Shown here: piece by piece, positions 1 to 13,400 of the stretch
Layout of the letters: every line of letters begins with the position of its first letter
Position numbering within the stretch: position 1 is the stretch's first letter
NCBI RefSeq assembly: GCF_003590095.1
Contig: NC_039493.1
Coordinates: forward strand, 8,866,001-8,930,000
DNA: 64,000 nucleotides
Reading direction: 5' to 3'
From: Trichoplusia ni
Lineage: Eukaryota > Arthropoda > Insecta > Lepidoptera > Noctuidae
Translations under genes and position numbers: made by a program
The notes under the pieces: generated by a model
Seen by the model: the letters and a program-made list of their open reading frames with translations, nothing else
Database searches by the model: none
Told to the model about the DNA's origin: nothing

Positions 1-3000
1 GTTGCACAATCATAAATTAAGCATTCCACATCCTTTTACTTGATTTATTGACCAGAAACATTGTGGCATTGTGCACGTATGAATCATTTACTTAGATATA
101 TGTTAGCAGACGATAGTAAAGTTCATTACTTTTGTCAATTTAACAAACATGTGAGACCTACAAATTACATCATTGTATTTATTGTAGAGTTTGTATTACG
201 GCTTATTATAAAGACTTATGGCATAGTCTCTCACGGCTCGTCTTAGAAACTTATTAATAGACAAATGCGTACAGGATGCGTGACGAAAAGTGCATGTACG
301 GAGCGCGTCGCGGGCGCTGGGGTGCAGCCCGCGCAGCGTGCTCGCGCCGAAGGCCGTACAAATTGATTACGCCGCGCTGAGTGACAGCCGGCCACCCACG
401 ACGCTCTGATGCAACTGCATTGTAAGTCAGAGCTATTGTGAGCCACCATTACAGCTAGCTGCAATTTGCGACCATTGAAATGTCATACATTGAAAGATGA
501 ATCCGTTTATAATCTTATCAATGCAGGTACACGTAGAGTTTAACTTTAAAGCTTGCTTTTTGAAAGCCTTATGTCCTGAAGTATGCAATTTTAAGTTATT
601 GTAATACCTAAGAGTCTATCTTCCTAGTACGTTATCCCTTCATGTAAAAACATTCCATTGCTAGTTAGCTCGTAAAACACGACGATGTTTTTTTCGACTT
701 TCGTGGTACTACTTAGTACAATATTGTACGTAAGAAATTACTTTATTTGAGAAATGAGCGATTATTTTTTACTTTTCAGTCTATAGCCACATTTATGTTC
801 TAGATAAGCTAGACTATATATCGTAAATGTAGCATTGTACCAAAACCGTACGAACTGATATTGGTCAGTATTCTAAGCCCTGAAAGGAAACCTAATGGCA
901 CTATCGAAACCTATATTCAAAAATGGAAAGCTTACGTAAATATTAACGATCTCTAGGATCATAGAATAGTCATGGCGGTTAAGCAGCGGTGGGCGCCGAC
1001 ACTCACGTTCCATTCTATCCTTTCCTGCTATTAGAGTCCTTAATTGCTCTCAGATTGGTCATGTTACTCTCTTTTATGGCAATGCGGCCAAACATAATTG
1101 TTTTTATGTGTGCCTGTTTTTTGAATTTTTATAAAGGTCCTCCTACACGGGAGCGTTGGTACGTGCAGGCGTCGTGCCAGTCAGCGGTAATTGGTCGTGC
1201 GATACACCCACGGCAAGGAGATAATATGCTCCGATACCGACATAGGGTATTGATTTGCTTTGCACGTGCTAGATGGTGTTCAATTTTCGTTCGATGTCTG
1301 TGAGCTAATATTTAATGTCCTTTGCATTAAAATTGAGTGTAATAGTTGTACACATGCGATCAATTTACTGCAACCCCATTATTACTGTTGCGTGAAATGT
1401 TGCGTTATTTTATACATTTTAATATCGTCTCCAACGCGTGTGAAGGAGTCTTTATAAGTTTTGTAATCGGTCGTAGGTGGTCTGTTATTAGCCCGGCACG
1501 GTTTGTCTACGGCATTTTAATAGTCTAATCGCTAATTAATTGTTTGGAAACGATTTCAATGTTCATTTTTATGGAAAGCGTATTGACACTGAATAAATAT
1601 ATTTATTTTATGGCTTGTTTTTCTTTGATTGTTAATTTATTCAAGCCTCGCACACAATGTTTGCAATGATTATTTTCTTAGTGTTTTTTTTTTCTTCGAA
1701 ATGTAACCGTGGTATTCCCAAGAGTTCCACGCATAGAGATCTGTATCGAAGGCATTCCTGAATGTTGCCATTTATCGATTATTTATAACTGGTTTGGAGA
1801 TTATTTAAAATATTTTTGAATGTTGCTATACTGCCAATATTTTAAAAGAAATACGTGACATTTTATTCATATTCATATTCACAAAAGATGTTAAAGAGGC
1901 TTAAAGCTAGGTACAACGTTATGGACCCTGTTAGGGCACAGCAAAAGAAGGCATTACAAATTTATATTACATATTTCAATAATATATAAAATATTAACTA
2001 TATGCTATAAGTAAGTAGGTTTTTTTTTATTACTTTTGAGACGTATCTTTTCTAATTTAAATACAATAATTCATTTTAGTTTGTTCTCTATTGTTGACAG
2101 TCTATTTTTAGAAGAAAATAAAAAAATCATCGCACTATTTGTGTATAGAGTAACCTTGACGTCACACAAGTAGCCTTCATACGCTACGTATGTGTGGAGT
2201 GCGCCGCTTATTACCTTTAATGAAGCTTGACGAAAGAACCAATATGAGCGAAGGCACGAAACTCAAACACAGTCCGGTCAACATTTAACGTGCGATTTGG
2301 TACGAGTTTAAAACTCACACGTAGCGGTATTCCTTTGTTCCAGTGTCGCGAAGGAAGGCTACTGACTAATAAAACTGAGCGTTGCGAACAATGGCCACAT
2401 AAAAATTGGGAGTACTGAGCAAATGACCTACAAGTATGACGAAGTGATTCAGGGGACAGCTTTATGTGGGGAGGTGTTGAGAGTACCGTGCGTCAATGGT
2501 CGCAACAAATAATAGGAATTAAACTTGTGTTAAAGTTGAAGTAATGTATGTATTTTACGTATTTTGTTTAATCTCCAGAAACTCATTACTGTGGGTGATC
2601 CCAGATTTCTGGGACGTGATGAGTGGCTCACTACGTTTTATAACATCCGATTGTCATCCTCGTTCTTCCTAGATTTCAGGACATAAGTGTATGAGTTCAC
2701 GACATCCCACGTTTCTTTTATTTATAGGATGAATGCAATATCCTTAACTTTCAAATGGTAAGCAACGGACAGTGAAATGTGAGAAAGTGCTCGAGAATCG
2801 AAATGGATTACTTGTCTGAATAACGAATGCAACGTTCAATGTGCGTATAGTGTGATTAATAAGAACTTCAGAAGGCGGGACCCAATATTTGCTTGTCTTT
2901 AAATTTTGATTTATACAGCCAGACAGGCTCTCTGACTCAGGCGTCTTCACATAACAACATATAACTTAAAATAATTGGTAATGTGTAGCTCACTGCTCAG

Positions 3001-3467
3001 CTGCCATTGCAAAAGCAACTCTATCAATAATAATATTTATCTATAAATGGCTGTCTTACCGGTAAGCTGGTTTCTGATATATTTTACTGATTGACCGATA
3101 TACCAGTTTATTTTAAATGGCACCCTTTTACGGGCAGTGGTATCATTAGACTGAACGAGTTCTAGTTATAACTAGGTACCCAGTTAGGTATGGCAGTTAC
3201 AATTTACGCAGTCGCCCTCCATTGCCTGGTTTAACTGCCTATTCAAGAGCTCGATTAGGTTTACGATTGAATATTAAGTTATAAATCAAGGTGGCCGCGC
3301 ATGCGACAACAGCCGTCAAGTTTTTGCGTCAATTAACCTTATATATTGAGGCAAGATGAGTCGACAGAACGCTGTGTTTTGTATTATCCTTTGCAGAAAT
3401 GTATTGCTGTGAAATAGTACGCTATTTACGTTTATTGGTTTTCTTAACTCGTATCAATATTGTTTTG
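1..3467. other. Intergenic, no gene seen
   Basis: AT-rich. A GC-rich patch at 285-420 contains GGCCACCCA (390-398), one mismatch from Ci/GLI, and TGGGTGATC (2592-2600) is another one-mismatch site. No open frame has convincing coding character. Confidence 0.6.
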
Positions 3468-3998
3468 AAAGCAGAATAAGTCAGTATCCATACAGCTCTA
3501 CATCGAGCAAGTTGCTTGAGAATATCTTATAGATTATGTATTTTGTTCTGTTTAGTTTCATTATATAGAAACTGGAATTCCGGTTGATGTCGGTGGTTTA
3601 CTGATTTATTGTTAGTTTACACAACAAATAAGCTAATTCATCGATTTGAATGTGATACGAAGTTGTGTGTTTTATCTTTGCTTGAATCTTCGAAGGTTTA
3701 TGATCTTAAATGCGACTTGGACTTGTTTGTGGTTAGAAAGCAGAATAAGTCAGGTAGTTCGCATACAGCTCTACATCGAGCAAGTTGCTTGAGAATATCT
3801 TATAGATTATGGTCATTTTGTTCTGTTTAGTTTCATTATATAGAAACTGGAATTCCGGTTGATGTCGGTGGTCTACTGGATTTTATTGTTAGTTTACACA
3901 ACAAATAAGCTAATTCATCGATTTGAAATGTGATACGAAAGTTGTGTGTTTACTTTGTGATTTCGAAGAGGTTTATGATCCTTAAATGCGACTTGAGA
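3468..3998. repeat. Tandem duplication, two approx. 269-bp units
   Basis: Unit 1 spans 3468-3736 and unit 2 begins at 3737, both starting AAAGCAGAATAAGTCAG and carrying the same GAATTCCGGTTGATGTCGG segment. Differences are mostly single-base indels in short homopolymers (for example GATTTGAATG against GATTTGAAATG), almost always shorter in unit 1. That is the profile of uncorrected long-read error rather than ordinary divergence. Confidence 0.9.
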
Positions 3999-6177
3999 CC
4001 CGTCAATGTCTCTGAATAGGAAATTTATTTGTAGAATGTAAGCGGATTAGAAAATTAGCCGGGCTGGGTTAGCTTGGAGCATTGTAAAGTGGGTAGTTTG
4101 CGTCCTAGTACGCGGGCGGCGCGGAGGGCGCGCGGCAGCCGGCGCGGCCGCGTGTCTCTCGCCGCGATTCCTGCAATAATCTCCCCGAGCGATTGCTCTA
4201 TCCGGTGACGGAGTAAAGTATCGCTAGTTGATTATTGTGTTTATTTGCGCGTCGGGAGTTATCTTCCAAGATTTTTAATAAAAAATGAATTATTTGTTAT
4301 AAAAATTGCTCTGCGAAAACATTCATTTGAATAACAGTTGTAAATGCAACCGAAGTTGTGCGACACCTGCCGCGCGGCGAGTACGAGCGCGTGCGCAGGC
4401 CGCTGCCGAATTTCGCGAGCGTCCGACGCCCGCGCCGTACTCCTCGCTCTAAGCCCTCAGGTCTCACTCATTCACTAACCGCTTGTTTTATATTCGCAGA
4501 TGCCACACACTTTACATTAGACGAGGTCTATAAAACATTAATGTTTATATAATTTAGCGAGAAATATTGTTCGCACCAAACGTTTCGGGCAAATTACTGT
4601 GGATAATTTATAATTTTACTTTTTAGCTTTGACGTTGATCGTTCTTTATTACTCTATCGAAGAATTTGTTAGGTGCAAAACATATTTAATTTACTTTTTA
4701 TTGAGTTCTAATAAAAAGTTTAACAATGGTGCTCATCATTTGACATAATGAGGAAAAAAGTAGATAATTTAGAATCGAATAAAAGAGAATTTGAACATAA
4801 ACATTCAATCTTATCTTAAACACATAACTTATGATTCGCTAGCGAATATAAAACATTCACTAAACGAGAGGACTAGAAATAGAATAGATATTCGAAAGAT
4901 AAATCATGTCAACGAGAAAACGCCGCCAAAACCTAACACAACAGAATTCAAAGCCAATTAACATTGACAAATTGCAGGAATTCTCGACGTATAGCAAATT
5001 TGCGGCGAGTTTAAGCGGACAATATTAATTGACGTCATTAACTGAACTGATTTCGAGTTCACACCTTCCTAGAAGTCGCTCATTAAGTACTGAAGTCTTA
5101 ATGTATTTAAAAAATTACGGGTATGAGACCACCAGAGGGTCGTGACTCATGTAGACAAGGTTTTTTAAACTCTTCCTTTAATTGCTTAGGATTCGAGCGT
5201 ACATTTAGAGAGGATAAAGATATACTATTCTGAGTATTCTGATAATGGGACATTGGTAGAAATTAAGAATAATGTCGTTTTAGTGCCAGAGCTTTTAGAG
5301 CCTATCGTAAGCCCGTTTTCAAATGAAATATTAGAATTAATTAGTCTTAACGTATGTTTTATATGCTTTCGTTTTTCATAGTCCTCACAGTCAATATGAT
5401 CACGTAATGTTTTTAGAACTTTTAAGTCGGAGCAATTCGGGAAAATACATGATTTTTGCGAGACTTTCACCTTTTTCGCAGCGTAAGCTCTCAATAGGAA
5501 AATAATCCCCGATTTTATAACATTATTCACTGGTGATCCGCTCCCGTTGGTCTTAGCGTAATAGTATATAGCCTTCCTCCATATATGGGCTATCTACATC
5601 CGTTTTTTATCGCACCCGTTGTTCCCGAGATTAGCATGTTCAAGTAACCTAAACAAAAAATCAAATAAACTCTTCGTCTTTGTAATAATAGTATAGATTA
5701 CATGATATTCAGACATTTGTGAGCAAATTATATAATCGTTTTTTACTCATTATTAAAGCATTAAGCTTTTTATTAATGAGAATTTATAAATGCGTTTAAC
5801 AAAAAAATAAGTACATGTTCAATGTAGCTATTGGTAATACTAAAAGAATTAATTTGATCAATAAAAATAGCGGCCGTGTTGAAACTTTATCTATATTACA
5901 AAACTCAGCGTAAAGACATGAAAAAAACAACAAAGGCTGCATAATACAGACTTAATATTAAAGTAAACAGTCATTTGTTTACAAGTTAATTGCTTGAAAT
6001 AGAAATAAACTAGGGTGTTCTTTTTTGTACATGCACTATTACACGTGATACATTTAAACATAGCGAAACAGAAAAAGTAGAGACAGCTTAAAATATAAGT
6101 TAAAACATCCGAATTCAGTACCGTATAAATGGGCCTAAAATCAAAAATGTAGGGTGATAAAAAAAGGTTTGAGTACT

Positions 6178-6295
6178 TCCTTCATCATCATCCACAGCCT
6201 TTGTCCTCCCACTGCTAGGCATAGGCCTCCCCTTTCTCGTGCCAATATCTACGGTGCTATGCCAGCCACATCCAATTTCCTACGGACGGAATCCT
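6178..6295 (+). repeat. Degenerate lepidopteran interspersed repeat
   Basis: Begins with TCATCATCATCC and contains CCCACTGCTAGGCATAGGCC, a motif very common in moth and butterfly introns. Related pieces occur at 47022 and 62592. The exact element family is not assigned. Confidence 0.6.
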
Positions 6296-6859
6296 TACAT
6301 ACAATAAATAAAAATTTTGAAAATACAGATGTTTTTGTTACAAACATTTAATTCTATTCTATGTCAAGTCAAAGCTACAAGTTGTAAGTTTTTCGATTTT
6401 CCTAGAAAAAATCTAGTACCTGATAAATATAAATGATTAGGTAAAGAAAATATATCTTACGTTTCCCGAAAAATAAAATTATAGAGTCGTTGACATATTA
6501 TCGGTTGTTTTGCAAGACTAACAATACCTCCTTGGTCATTAGGGAGTCTCGAATGCTTGTTTAACTAATGACGGGGTTCGTATGCCCGATAAATGCATTG
6601 TTATTAGGCATTTCGGTGAGCTCATCAGTGACTATCGTTATAAAGACTGTCGCCACATAATCGTTGTATCCGTAGATAAGTATGTAGCTGCAGACTAACA
6701 GAAAAAAGGATAGTTTTAAACAATAAAAGGACCTACCAGCATTGCTAAAGGTAGAAATGCAAGTATCAAAGCGAGACAGCGCAATATAAATTGTAGAGCG
6801 GCATCTTTCTTCAACAAATTACAATATTTCTTTAAGAGGTGTGCAGGCTCTACTTGGTC

Positions 6860-7047
6860 TGTGCGGATAACTTAATGGTATAGGTCACCACGGCACGGAA
6901 AACAAACTGTGTGTAACAGTTTAGGTCGCTGGTTCGATCCACGCGGACAGGCATTTGTGTGATCTACGAAAGCTTGTTTCGATTTGCATGTGACTTGAAT
7001 GTTTGTGAAACTCCCGGCGATACAAGGGTTAAAAAGAAAATAAACTA
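6860..7047 (+). mobile_element. tRNA-derived SINE
   Basis: Pol III-type head: near A box at 6867 (one mismatch) and perfect B box GGTTCGATCC at 6931-6940. A tRNA-unrelated body contains TGCATGTGACTTGAATG, shared with the copy at 46675, and the 3' end is A-rich. Degenerate, so not expected to be active. Confidence 0.7.
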
Positions 7048-8750
7048 GATTTGTGGGTTTTAAATGAAGATAATATGAAAGCCGTAAAACAAACACTATA
7101 TCATATTGTACGACTGTTAAAGTCAATTGAACACATGAGGGTAAGTTAACCTCACATGTTTTCTCAATTCAATCTCGTGCATAATGTGTGTGTTGATTAT
7201 TATTGCGATAATCGACAGTACATGGTGTTACGAATCAACCCTAAGCACTTGTTTATTTATTTTAAACTTAGTTATTTCTTGTTACGTTTAGCACCGTTTT
7301 TTTTGACATCCAGACCTCTTTTGTATGCTGGGAAAATCATAGAGCAGTCCAGTGAAACTGAGACCGTCAATTTCACTGTACTGCGACTTGTTAATGGGTT
7401 ATTAAATTTTTATAAAAAATGTTTTCTTATTCAAGTTTTTCGTTAACAAATTGAGCAAAGAATTAATTGTAAAAACTTCTAAGTTTAAGTTATTCGATAA
7501 CGTTGTATCAGTGAATTGGTGTTCACGTCTGTTATTAGTTGTGTCTACAGTTCTATAGCGTCCATGTAACGTATCGAAGGCTGTCGTTTCATGTAGCCGC
7601 CTGCTACCGAGAAGTGATCGCCGGGCAGGGCGTGCCCAATCGCTGAGCCATCAATCTGCGCCACCCTATAGAGACATTAGCTCCGACATTTTCGTGTGCG
7701 ATTAGTCTGGAATCTGCTTCCGCTTGTTTTTTACCTATCTTCCTTCGCATTTTTTAATACTGATTTGTTCTTCGATTTTTTTAGAGGCGTTTTTAGATGT
7801 AATTAGTTTCAAAATGTTGCCAATTTTATTGGAATTGTTTCTGATTGGTGTAGTGAATGAATAATTATTTAAAAGAAGTAATAGATGTTAATTTCCCGTT
7901 ACGACTACTATGTGTTCGCTGATTTTTTTATCGTTTAATCCATAAAATCTATAAATGTAATATCAGACACAATAAAATCACACCACGAGGAGAGCTTAAT
8001 TACAAAACGCACGGCTCCGGGCCTATAATTATTGGCAATAGAAACTTTTACTGGTAATAAAGTTTTATGCAGTTATGCATTTATGCGCAGAAAGATGAAG
8101 GTTTGACATGCCAGTTACAGTATTTTTATTGCTGTTGTAAGAAAATATTGCTTGTAAAGTTATAGGACATAATGCTGGAAACCTTAAGAGCGGACATTCA
8201 CTAGTATTTAAATTTACTGAAGTACAAAAGTGACTTAATATAACTTTGTCGTTGTTCCGTCGAAGTACAAAATTAAGTCATTATACGGAACGACAAGTAT
8301 TATTTAATTAATGCGTGGTTGGTACAAAACAATGGCGCGATTGTTCCACCGAGTGCTCTGACAGCGAGAGTCGTCGCCGCGCGCCCACTGCGCCGCACAC
8401 ACGCACGCTTAGACAAAACTTAGCATTAGATACGGATCAGTAAACTAGAAGAATAAACCCACGACCGAGTTATGGTACATTTATAAATTAACTTATTAGA
8501 CTGTTAATATCTTTAAAAAGAAGTTGTTGGTGGTATCTATTCATAAAATTTTAATATCAAATTCACATTGTATCTATGTATTTTTACATCTTAAATACTT
8601 TCAGATGATTTCATAGAACTCAATGGTACTTCAACATACTGTGTTAAATTTTAAAACTGAACCGAACTAGCGAAAAAAGATTTAATAGGTTTATCATTTT
8701 GTCTTAGGTGCTATCTGCGCAGAGCACAGTGCGGCGTTACAGGCGGACGC

Positions 8751-8783
8751 GTCTCTATGGCAACGGGTTGCACCGCCATCTTG
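8751..8783. promoter_or_regulatory. X-box-like and YY1/Pho-like motifs
   Basis: GTCTCTATGGCAAC (8751-8764) fits the RFX X-box pattern RYYNYY-N2-RRNRAC. CCGCCATCTTG (8773-8783) is the reverse complement of the YY1/Pho consensus CAAGATGGCGG. Together with the Ci/GLI site at 8803 they form a compact GC-rich element in AT-rich DNA. Confidence 0.4.
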
Positions 8784-8802
8784 CCCGGCTTTTTGTGCCG
8801 TG

Positions 8803-8811
8803 GACCACCCA
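8803..8811 (+). promoter_or_regulatory. Perfect Ci/GLI site GACCACCCA
   Basis: Exact 9-mer consensus for the Hedgehog-pathway zinc-finger factor Ci/GLI, about 9.5 kb upstream of the ptc start. It sits 20 bp from a YY1-type motif and 40 bp from an X-box-like motif. Confidence 0.6.
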
Positions 8812-11800
8812 ACACGAACTCGCTACATTATTTTATTGTACAATAAACAAATTTATTGCTCCATATGGCTATTTATGTTTTTATTTATAAGGGCTTTTGT
8901 TAACAACCAAAAGAGATGTTAGTAATCTTTCTGGGTTTGCGTTTAAAGTCGTAATGTAGTAACGGGTGTAACCATGACCTGTAATTGCCCGTAATGTTTT
9001 TATTGTGTACTAGTGCAGTGTACCACTATTAACGATATCTATCTTGACGATGGCTTTGTAAAGCTTTGCTTGCTGGAAAAGTGCAAAAATTTATTATCCG
9101 TTAACAGAAAGTGAATGTACTTATTTTACTCAACGTAAACTGTAACAAAGTTGTACCTCGTCCATTTTAGTTGTTATCTTCAAACGCAAGATATTAAACC
9201 TTCCTAAAAAAGTCAATGCTCTACCTACACTCTGTATATTCTTAAATTATGATATCCATATCAGACATTATTATTCAATCTTGATACTGTTGAAATTAAC
9301 TGTGGAAAGCAGGTGGACGCGTCTGTATCCGTCGGGCTATCAACGTTCACTCCCAAATGATGACTTGGATCAAACCGTCGATAAGAGCGCGCAAAAAACG
9401 TAACTTGTTTATTGTGAGTACAACAGGTACGTACAGCGATAACGTATAGATGTATTATCGATAAAAAATACAGATTAATCAAAGAAATTAATTTCCAAAA
9501 GTAATGAGACGATTTTTTTAAGGGAAGGCTGAAAGACTCTCTCTCTACTGTTTGTTTTGCTGTAGAGTGTAGAGTTTTATAAAAAATAAAAATAATTAAA
9601 AATAAATGTCATCGTCATCAATAGGAAAAAAATACAAAAATCAGACAACCACTGAAGCCTTAGAATGTCTAAAAGATATTATCATAAAATAATTTTATTT
9701 TTTCTGATCTAAAATTGTTGTTTTCCCATTTATTCACGAAATACAATTTTACATTAATTCGTTGTCATATTGCCATCCCGAATTCTATTTCTTTAAACCA
9801 CCGAAATAAAACTATCAGTGGCTATGTTATTTCCATTCTTTGTACTTCTACCGCCACATCTTAATGTAATAATTCTGTGGAAAAGAGATGCCGCTCTACG
9901 TCATGTAATGCGTTGTCACGCTTCCACAGCCATACGAATATTACTTTTAGACGTGGTAGACCCTCAGGAGTGTAGTCTGCAGTGAGGTTAAAATAGTCTC
10001 TCACAAAACTGGCGTGCGAGTGACGGGTGTCAGTCTCTTTGAATGATTGGCAGTTGAAGCCGAACATAGATAGTAAATGTTCAAATGTTTTAAAGCCACC
10101 TGAGAATATATTTTCGTGCTAGGTGCCAGTTGAGGCAACAATAACTGGACAAGTGCAGGTCGGACACGCGAAACGGAGTATACACACTGTCAAATTTATT
10201 TATCAGCTCATTATTAAATTTTAAATGTCTTGGTTCACGGTTCATGAGACGGACAGATAGCCAGGCAGTTATAAGGTTCTGTTTTTGCCCATTGGCCCTC
10301 AATGTCGCTGTAGAGACCAAATTGAAAAATATAAATGAAAGAATAACGATTGGTTTTTCAACAAAAAACAGTTAACACGTATCTTGCAAATGCATATAAT
10401 CCGCGAAATTGTCGAGTTTGTTCAGATAGGTTTAAAAATATCAGTAATTATTGTGCGAAGGCTGTCGCGCTGCTTATGCAAGATACGTAATAGCAGCTCA
10501 AGCTATTACCTGTTATCTGGAATTTACTCAACATTATTGTACTGTAAAGTTGATGGCCTTACGTGAGCATGTGTTTATGAATACTAACTTGATGGCAACT
10601 TGCTAAAGCATTGTTCTCGCAATGACTATCGTCGGTACAAGCGTTTGGCCCACGCGCTAACATAAAGTACGTTATACATATCTCAATGTAAGTTTTAAGA
10701 CCCAAGATGTACCAAGCTTCACTTTGCAACTAAAGTATTCAGTACAAAGTTGTTTATTCAATAAAAATGGGAAATAAGTTAAAAAACAAAAGAATTGGTA
10801 TTAGGAACGGGTTCCTTCAATTTCTTTTAAAGGCATGACGATCTAAAACTTATTTCTTTGAATGAAACATTATTGTCACGCAAAATGAATATTACATTAA
10901 ACCTCTATTCTTACCTACCGTTTAAAAAAACACCGTGAAGGAGCATAGATATAATCCATGAAATTCTTTTTTAATCAATTTCATAGGGCAAGCTATTAAA
11001 GGCTGGATATTAATCAAACATCCCCACATTCTTTATAAACTAGAACCGGCATCTCATACTGGCAAAATCCATTAAAGGGCTGATTAAAGACCATTAACAA
11101 AGTCTTAATTTTCATTTTAGCATAGTACGTAAACAATAAAGCGTATCTAGTATGAATACAAAGTGCGCATTATTTATATTATACTTCGAGAGCCAGTAGT
11201 CAGCGGCCGCCGCAAGCAGTGTGCGGGCATTGATTAAAATAATTAAACTATCAGTGAGTACACGTTAAGGTATTATAAACATGCATTAAGTATTAATTAA
11301 GTTGGTAACAAAAAATAGATCCTGTATCATTAATGGAAAATATCAGTCGGGCTTGCATTATGGATGCGTCGGCTATAGTCACCATGGACGTAGATTATTA
11401 TCGGGATAACAAATTAACGATTGTAACGTTATGAGTATTTTATTTTTTATATTGTTTTTATACTTTCAATAATTATTTACTATACTGATAATGTTTACAT
11501 TGTGTGTGATGTTGTTCCGTATGTGGTTTGGTTGATTCTTGAAGGGAAAATGAATATCAATATATGATAACCGACAAAGACTCTCAGAAATATTAAGAGG
11601 TACTCATAAATGAGGGATTTTAACAGCTTTCCCAATTAAACTGGGACCCAGATGTTCAACAGCGCGGTTTAACCGCAAAACAGATTGGCACGTGTAATAA
11701 ATAAAGTGCATAAATTAATGTCACGGCCCCAACCAAAACCGTCTAACTCGGTCAGCTTTGACAAGATTTAAATTTCAAATAAATAATATAATATGACAGA

Positions 11801-12124
11801 TGAATAGACATACCGCATATGGTGAACAATAAAAGTGTCGTCGTAAAACAATACTCAGGCATAACTGTTACTATAAAATACTACAATAAGATCGCAGAAC
11901 TGATAAACGAATACCGAAGCTAAGAATAATAATCCGTTTAAGTTCGGAGCCCAACAGAATATCAATTATTTTCTTTTGAATAGAAATAGTATTCGCAATT
12001 TACATGTCCTGAATAGGAAGGTGTATTTGGTGGCCCTACATGAGCCAAGTGGCAGATGTAGTGAATTATAAGGACATTTAGATGCATGTCCATAGGCCGG
12101 GACGGGCACATAGAGACGTCAGGG

Positions 12125-12133
12125 GACCACCCA
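12125..12133 (+). promoter_or_regulatory. Perfect Ci/GLI site GACCACCCA
   Basis: Second exact consensus upstream of ptc (about 6.2 kb from its start), in a locally GC-richer island (12090-12160) containing GACGTC and AGCGCTAGCG. Confidence 0.6.
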
Positions 12134-12320
12134 CAGCGCTAGCGTCGTACTTGGAAACAGATTCGTCCTAAACAGATATTATTAAAGTAACACGTTCTTA
12201 TGATTTGTTTGAATTGGTTACTGATATGGTTTGGTACGGAATGTGGTGAATACTTCGTGGGACTAGTTTCGAGTGTCTCTTAATTTCTAATTTAAACATG
12301 AGAGAGTGACACGTAAAAAA

Positions 12321-12382
12321 CTAAAGACCGGTCAAATGCGAGTCTGATTCGCTATAGTGATAGTTCCGTATAAAAACGTTAA
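12321..12382 (+). repeat. Degenerate lepidopteran repeat end
   Basis: AGACCGGTCAAATGCGAGTC followed by TGATTCGC and TTCCGTATAAAAACG. It resembles the widespread GACCGGCCAAGTGCGAGTCG...GGGTTCCGTA element of moths and butterflies. Truncated and mutated. Confidence 0.55.
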
Positions 12383-13284
12383 AACAAAATGAATTTACAA
12401 AAAAATATTGTTCACCCAACAAAACTATGACCGCACCAAATACCCGTTGTTTAAAGTCAGTTTTATTGTTAATATTTGTTTTAGCGGCATAAGCGGTTCA
12501 AGAAATATAGCCAGATGACGGACTGAGGAACAAACGGACGTACAACAGCTTTGGTAATAAGGTTCCATTTTGTTCCAAGTCTGGGTGTGGAACTGTAATG
12601 ACTCTCTTTTCAAGTCCCGAAAAATACGAATAATATTCTCTTACACCGTCTAAAATTTAGATCACTGTGATGTCTGAACTTTTCTTGACTTCAACTCAAC
12701 AATGAGCACCCAGCAAGATAACGTTTATCGAACATTTTTGGGTGGCAAGAAAATAATTTTGGTTGTAAATCATATTTGTATTGATTATAATTTGATGTAT
12801 GTTTTATGACCCGGTACTCGGCAGTGATGATAACAAACATTGTATTAAAAATCAACCTTACATTATTATTATAACACTATTTATTGATTTCACTGCAGTC
12901 TTATCCGTCTTTTTGTGTCCTATCCTATTTCTTAGCGGATAGGTAATTCTTCCATATTTTTTTAGAACATCAGAATTATATTGTGTTTGCTTTTTTTAAA
13001 CTAATATTTAATGGATATGATATTCGGTAGAAATGAAAAATCTTTTTAGTTTCAGATAGACAATTAAAAAATATTTGACACGTATTAAGGCCTTTATATA
13101 AACAATCCAAAATTAACGAAGAGACAGGCTTCCGGTACACCTGAACTTTGATACACTTTATGTATAATGCCTTCGCTCAAATTATACACAGGAGTGACGT
13201 CACACGCTAGTTCTATTCTCTGCAGAGCGGAGAGTGTCCCACAGTTGTACCAAATATGTGCCTTTTTTTGGTAGGGCGTGGGAA

Positions 13285-13400
13285 ATGGGAATTCTCATGG
13301 ACGTCCACTGCCTCGGGGGAGGAATTGGGTAGTGTCAGATTTTACTGATTAAACCTGAGCGCCATGCTCCGTCATCCGCGTTTTTTGTCGGTGTATGGCA
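13285..13400 (+). repeat. Degenerate interspersed repeat
   Basis: GGGGGAGGAATTGGGTAGTG followed by TCAGATTTTACTGATTAAACC, close to a pattern I recognise from lepidopteran repeats (GGTAGTGTCAGACTCTTACTGAC...). The similarity fades after about 13400. Confidence 0.45.

Larger units (their letters stand above)
3999..8700. other. Intergenic, repeats only
   Basis: GC-rich islands at 4105-4200 and 4345-4450 and at 8335-8410, the repeat at 6178, the SINE at 6860 and an interleaved inverted repeat at 8219-8291. The 101-codon minus-strand frame at 5225-5530 is not recognisable. Confidence 0.55.

Noticed and set aside
5225..5530. Possible zinc-finger-like Cys/His spacing in a 101-codon minus-strand frame
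   Set aside because: Spacing (C-x4-C-x11-H-x2-C) fits no standard finger well, and the frame length is within chance.
6931..6940. tRNA genes suggested by B-box matches (6931, 30419, 46738, 48407)
   Set aside because: No cloverleaf with acceptor and anticodon stems; shared non-tRNA bodies show that these are SINEs.
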